NCBI GenBank assembly: GCA_947462725.1
Contig: CANHPZ010000002.1
Coordinates: forward strand, 1-64,000
Length of the DNA: 64,000 nt
Direction: 5' to 3'
From: Flavobacteriales bacterium
GTDB lineage: Bacteria > Bacteroidota > Bacteroidia > Flavobacteriales_D > Sanyastnellaceae
Shown: positions 60,640-64,000 of the stretch, piece after piece
Numbering within the stretch: the stretch's first letter is position 1
Layout: each line of letters begins with the position of its first letter
The notes under the pieces: generated by a model
Told to the model about the DNA's origin: nothing
The model's database searches: none
Seen by the model: only the letters and a program-made list of their open reading frames with translations
Program-made: the position numbers and the translations under genes

Positions 60640-63363
60640 GTGAAAATAAGTGCATTCGGTAGGTATTTCTCGTTATTGATGATGCTAGTATTTCTTGGAG
60701 GATGTTCCAACAAGAAGGATGGCACCGCGTATCGCCTATACCACAATATGACCGGGCACTACAATGGTTATTTCAATGCGAATGAACTTGTATTGAAGGG
60801 CGCAAATACACTCGCCGCCAATCACAAAGAGGATTACGACCAGGTTCTTCCCATTTTTATTCACGGCACCGAAGAGGAGGCCAAGGCTATTTTTCCTGAC
60901 ATGGAGAAGGCCATTACCAAGTGTGAAAAGGTTATCAGTCGTCACACGATTAAGGATGAAGGGGCAAAGGAGAAGAAGCATCCAGAGTTCAACAAATGGA
61001 TCGACGACAATTACATGGTGATTGGTCAGGCGTATTTCTACAAGAAGAGTTATTACAAGTCAGCGGATATTTTCCAATACGTCAACCGCAAATTCAAGAA
61101 GCCGGAAATTACAGTCAAGAGCAACACGTGGTTGGCTAAGACATACAACGAGCAAGGTGAGCATGGCAAGGCGATTCAAGCGCTGGTGAGAGCTGAAAAC
61201 GATGTGGAAGATGAGAAGGTACCCGCTAAGTTGAAGGCCGATTACTACATGACGTATGCCGACGCCTATGTGCATCAAAAGAAGTGGGACAAGGCTGCTG
61301 CAGAATTGGAGAAGGCGATAAAACACATTGAGCGCAAGAAGTATAGGGCCCGACCGCATTTCATACTCGCGCAAATTTATCAGGAGCTTAATCGCAGTAG
61401 CGATGCGATTACTCAGTTCGAATCCGTGATTCAATCGCACGCACCCTATGAACTGGAGTTTTACGCACGCATCAACAAGGCGCTGTCCTATAGCCGCACC
61501 GGAGGTAGTTCGGGTGAAATTCAGAAGCAGTTGTTCAAAATGTTGAAAGACGAGAAGAACGCGGATTATGTGGACCAGATTTATTACGCACTAGGCGACA
61601 TTGCTTGGGAAGAGCAAAGGAGAGATGACGCGATTGATTTCTACAAGAAATCGATATCAGCCAATACCACCAATGCTAAACAGCGCGCGAAGGCTTTCTT
61701 GCGCTTGGCGGATTTATACTTTGATGAGCGCGAGTATGCGAATGCGCAGATTTATTACGACAGCACCCTGGCCAAGATTGATGATAAACATGAGCGCTAC
61801 GACATCATCAAAATGCGCGCAGAGTCACTCACTGAATTGGTCAGTAATCTCAATGCCATAGCGTTGTATGATAGTTTGAATGTGCTATGTGCATTGGATC
61901 CTGCTGCTTTGGAAAAGAAGCTTGCCGATATGGTCAAGCAAATGGCCGCCGACATGGAGCAGCAACGCTTGGAAGATGAGCGCAAAGCAGCTGAAGCCGC
62001 GGCCGCCGCTGAGGCGAGCGGTATAAGTGGTAGTTTTTGGTGTTACAACGACAACTTGCGTGAAAGCGGTAAAAACACGTTTGAAGAAACCTGGGGTGAA
62101 CGGCCATTGAAAGACTATTGGCGTCTGCAATCGAAGCTCGCAGAGTCCTTTGGACCGGGGGAAGAAGTGGTAGCCACCACGGAAGCCGCTGTGGACAGCA
62201 CAGCTGCTGCGCCTCAAGAGAAGTACAAGACACCTACGTCCGATGAGCTCAAAGAATCGCTGCCGTGCGCCGATAATGCGCGCATGATTCAAATTAAGAA
62301 GGATGCTGCTGAAGGGTATTACAACGCTGGAGTGGTGTATAAAGAGAAGTTGGATGACGACGATAATGCCATCAGTACATGGGAGGAATTGCTGGCCAAT
62401 ATGGATGAGAGCAGCTACCACGCAACAACTTATTACCAGTTGTTCCGCACCTGGATGGCGAAGGAAGGCGCTAAGGGTTTTGTGAAGAATCCATTTTGTG
62501 AGAGTTGCAATTCGAAGTTTTGGGGCGATGAAATCAAGAGCCGCTATCCCGGAAGCGATTGGGCTATGCTCGTTGACAATCCAGGGTTTTTGGACATTCA
62601 AGACATGAAGAAGGCTAAGGAAAATGAAGACTACGAAAAAGCCTACGCCTATTACTCCTCAAGAAGCTATGGACGCGCTAAAAACTATTGCGATAGTGTG
62701 ATTACCCGGGATGCACAAAATGGACTTATCTGTAAGTACAAGCTGCTGCGCGCGGTGTGCGTGGGTTATTCGGATGCGACTTATGGTGTGAAAGAGAATT
62801 ATCAGAACGAATTGAATGCGTTGGTGCAAGAGTGCGCCGGCACTGATGAAGCAAAGCGGGCCGATCAGTTGTTGCGCGCAATGGCTGGCCCGGAGCAGCC
62901 AACAACCAACCCGTTGATTCCAACGAATCCTGCGGGGTTGGATAGTTTGCAAAACACACAGGCACCACTCGACTCAGCGTCGGCCGCCGCATTGGATGGC
63001 CCTTACAAATTTGATCGGAATGCAGAGCATTATTTAGCCGTGCTCATGCCCGTGCAAACTTCAGACATCAACGCTGCTAAGGCCGCTGCCGCCGATTATA
63101 ATTTAGTGAACTTCAACTCGTCGCAGCTGCGAGTGACCAACAATTTGCTCGATAAGGATTTTCATATGCTGTTGGTGAAATCGTTTAAGAAGCCCGAAGA
63201 CGCTGATCAATATTTCAAGGCATTTACCACTGACACCGATAAGTTGTCTTCCATAAATGTGGATGGCAATCATGTGTTTTTGATATCCAAGCAGAATTAC
63301 ATAGCTTTGTTCAAGGGGAAAGACTACATGTTGTATCTCGATTTTTTTGCGCGGTATTACTGA
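60640..63363 (+). CDS. sprE: SprE/PorW-type TPR lipoprotein of the type IX secretion system
   Basis: A 907-residue lipoprotein (leader ending FLGGC) with the family hallmark YHNMTGHYNGYFNANE right after the anchor. Many TPR helical repeats (about residues 120-420) follow, then a coiled Ala/Glu-rich linker, further TPRs and a C-terminal SPOR-like domain (HYLAVLMPVQTSDIN). SprE/PorW is needed for T9SS assembly and gliding in Flavobacterium and Porphyromonas. The start codon is GTG at 60640; no ATG precedes the signal peptide. It leads into the bactofilin gene. Confidence 0.9.
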   Translation: MKISAFGRYFSLLMMLVFLGGCSNKKDGTAYRLYHNMTGHYNGYFNANELVLKGANTLAANHKEDYDQVLPIFIHGTEEEAKAIFPDMEKAITKCEKVISRHTIKDEGAKEKKHPEFNKWIDDNYMVIGQAYFYKKSYYKSADIFQYVNRKFKKPEITVKSNTWLAKTYNEQGEHGKAIQALVRAENDVEDEKVPAKLKADYYMTYADAYVHQKKWDKAAAELEKAIKHIERKKYRARPHFILAQIYQELNRSSDAITQFESVIQSHAPYELEFYARINKALSYSRTGGSSGEIQKQLFKMLKDEKNADYVDQIYYALGDIAWEEQRRDDAIDFYKKSISANTTNAKQRAKAFLRLADLYFDEREYANAQIYYDSTLAKIDDKHERYDIIKMRAESLTELVSNLNAIALYDSLNVLCALDPAALEKKLADMVKQMAADMEQQRLEDERKAAEAAAAAEASGISGSFWCYNDNLRESGKNTFEETWGERPLKDYWRLQSKLAESFGPGEEVVATTEAAVDSTAAAPQEKYKTPTSDELKESLPCADNARMIQIKKDAAEGYYNAGVVYKEKLDDDDNAISTWEELLANMDESSYHATTYYQLFRTWMAKEGAKGFVKNPFCESCNSKFWGDEIKSRYPGSDWAMLVDNPGFLDIQDMKKAKENEDYEKAYAYYSSRSYGRAKNYCDSVITRDAQNGLICKYKLLRAVCVGYSDATYGVKENYQNELNALVQECAGTDEAKRADQLLRAMAGPEQPTTNPLIPTNPAGLDSLQNTQAPLDSASAAALDGPYKFDRNAEHYLAVLMPVQTSDINAAKAAAADYNLVNFNSSQLRVTNNLLDKDFHMLLVKSFKKPEDADQYFKAFTTDTDKLSSINVDGNHVFLISKQNYIALFKGKDYMLYLDFFARYY

Positions 63364-63396
63364 CGGTGCTTTTTCCACAACTAACCTGATCAAACC

Positions 63397-63822
63397 ATGT
63401 TTCCTAAACAATCAAAACCAATGGCAAAACACACAGAAGCGATTACCGATATGGGCATCAATCGCATAGTGGAAGGCACCAGCATTGAAGGTGAAATCCG
63501 CTGCGAAAGCAACATTCGAATTGATGGGTCTTTTGTAGGTAACCTCACAACCAAAGGTCGTTTGGTGATTGGTCCTGCAGGCCGCATAGAAGGTATTGTC
63601 AATTGCCAGAATGCCGAAATCGAAGGTTTGGTGAAGGGCAAGTTGTATGTGCAACAAATGCTTTCTTTGAAAGGAACAGCGAAGGTGGAAGGCGACATCT
63701 TCACCGACAAGCTTGCGGTAGAGCCGGGTTCATCATTCACCGGAGCCTGCAACATGGGGGCAAAGGTGAAGGAAATGAAAAAGGAAGGCCAAGCCGATGC
63801 AGCCATCTCAGCAGCCCAATAA
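63397..63822 (+). CDS. Bactofilin (polymer-forming cytoskeletal protein)
   Basis: A 141-residue protein with a single bactofilin beta-helix (about residues 22-110), with repeats such as IEGEIRCESNIRIDGSFVGN, GRIEGIVNCQNAEIEG and VEGDIFTDKLAVEPG. Short flexible ends are typical. Bactofilins form apolar filaments that organise cell shape or envelope machines. ATG 63397 is used; an in-frame ATG at 63421 (MAKHTE) is an alternative. It starts 33 bases after sprE and overlaps the next gene by 26 bases. Confidence 0.92.
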   Translation: MFPKQSKPMAKHTEAITDMGINRIVEGTSIEGEIRCESNIRIDGSFVGNLTTKGRLVIGPAGRIEGIVNCQNAEIEGLVKGKLYVQQMLSLKGTAKVEGDIFTDKLAVEPGSSFTGACNMGAKVKEMKKEGQADAAISAAQ

Positions 63823-64000
63823 GGGCGGCACCAATTCAGTTTTACGCTATACCTCTGTTGCCACACAGATGGGCCTAACCATTTTTTTGGGCGTCTGGGG
63901 AGGTATGAAGCTCGATCATCACTTTGGCTTTAAAACACCCATAATGACTTTGGTGCTTTCCCTCCTGGGGGTTGTTTTGGCAGTGTATTTAGTCATCCGC
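63797..64000 (+). CDS. AtpZ/AtpI-like membrane protein (partial, runs off the right edge)
   Basis: From ATG 63797 an open frame of 68 codons continues to the window end. After a polar start it reads YTSVATQMGLTIFLGVWGG, then GMKLDHHFG and a second hydrophobic helix. Two short membrane segments with a GxxxD-H-type loop are characteristic of the small AtpZ/AtpI proteins encoded ahead of F0F1 ATP synthase genes, where they aid c-ring assembly or ion supply. The end is missing. It overlaps the bactofilin gene by 26 bases, which implies translational coupling. Confidence 0.75.
   Translation, partial: MQPSQQPNKGGTNSVLRYTSVATQMGLTIFLGVWGGMKLDHHFGFKTPIMTLVLSLLGVVLAVYLVIR

Noticed and set aside
61885-62601. 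238-codon minus-strand ORF inside sprE
   Set aside because: Antisense to conserved TPR coding sequence; no domain and no promoter element.
1-64000. Search for mobile elements, CRISPR arrays, prophage, tRNA or rRNA genes
   Set aside because: No transposase, integrase, repeat-spacer pattern, clover-leaf or rRNA sequence was recognised by eye; short or degenerate elements could still be missed.

Overview
The window is a gene-dense chromosomal segment of a Bacteroidota bacterium, most likely Flavobacteriia or a close relative. The evidence is the pair of type IX secretion (T9SS) components (PorZ-like, SprE/PorW-like), a giant PKD protein with a T9SS type B tail, lineage-restricted families (DUF4175, DUF2480, long PurF variant), start codons without obvious Shine-Dalgarno sites, and ten perfect TAnnTTTG (-7 type) promoter elements close upstream of genes. 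I see no insertion sequence, prophage, CRISPR array, tRNA or rRNA.

Layout. 1-5.3 kb: end of trhO, a fatty acid desaturase, a TlpA-like lipoprotein, then a minus-strand operon rpiB - M28 peptidase - small outer-membrane protein. 5.3-5.8 kb: the only long intergenic gap (525 bases). Here base composition on the + strand flips from strongly C-rich to G-rich at an AT-rich palindromic stretch next to imperfect DnaA boxes; I read it as a candidate replication origin. 5.8-10.3 kb: an operon of a secreted MORN/YwqK-repeat protein, a four-PAS cytoplasmic histidine kinase and a LytTR response regulator. 10.3-16 kb: the 1882-residue PKD adhesin-like T9SS cargo. 16-23.5 kb: DUF502 and EamA membrane proteins, yicC-gmk-nadD, a biotin-dependent carboxyltransferase, a double-ATPase peptide ABC protein and a lipoprotein. 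23.6-30.4 kb: an unknown secreted protein, an ALDH7-type dehydrogenase, mnmG, ybeY, a Usp protein and an RsbW-like ATPase. 30.4-42 kb: DUF4175 coiled-coil protein, gmhA, yifB/comM, gamma-carbonic anhydrase, hemH, ftsX, SlyD-like FKBP, a serine hydrolase and a DnaQ-like exonuclease. 42-56 kb: rlmN, a dicarboxylate symporter, purQ, dxs, DUF2480, purF, porZ, thiL and recJ. 56-64 kb: a Cys-rich DCGG-repeat lipoprotein, prs, rplY, pth, an M23 peptidase, sprE/porW, a bactofilin and the start of an AtpZ/AtpI-like gene, which suggests the ATP synthase operon lies just beyond the right edge.

Two structural themes go beyond single genes. First, five parS-like sites (CACGTG core, 13-15 of 16 matches to the parS consensus) occur at 4.8, 7.8, 27.2, 28.6 and 30.3 kb, around and to the right of the candidate origin; together with the skew flip they suggest the origin/centromere domain of the chromosome. 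Second, nine of the ten convergent gene pairs end within 7 bases of each other or overlap by 4 bases, leaving no room for terminators between them.
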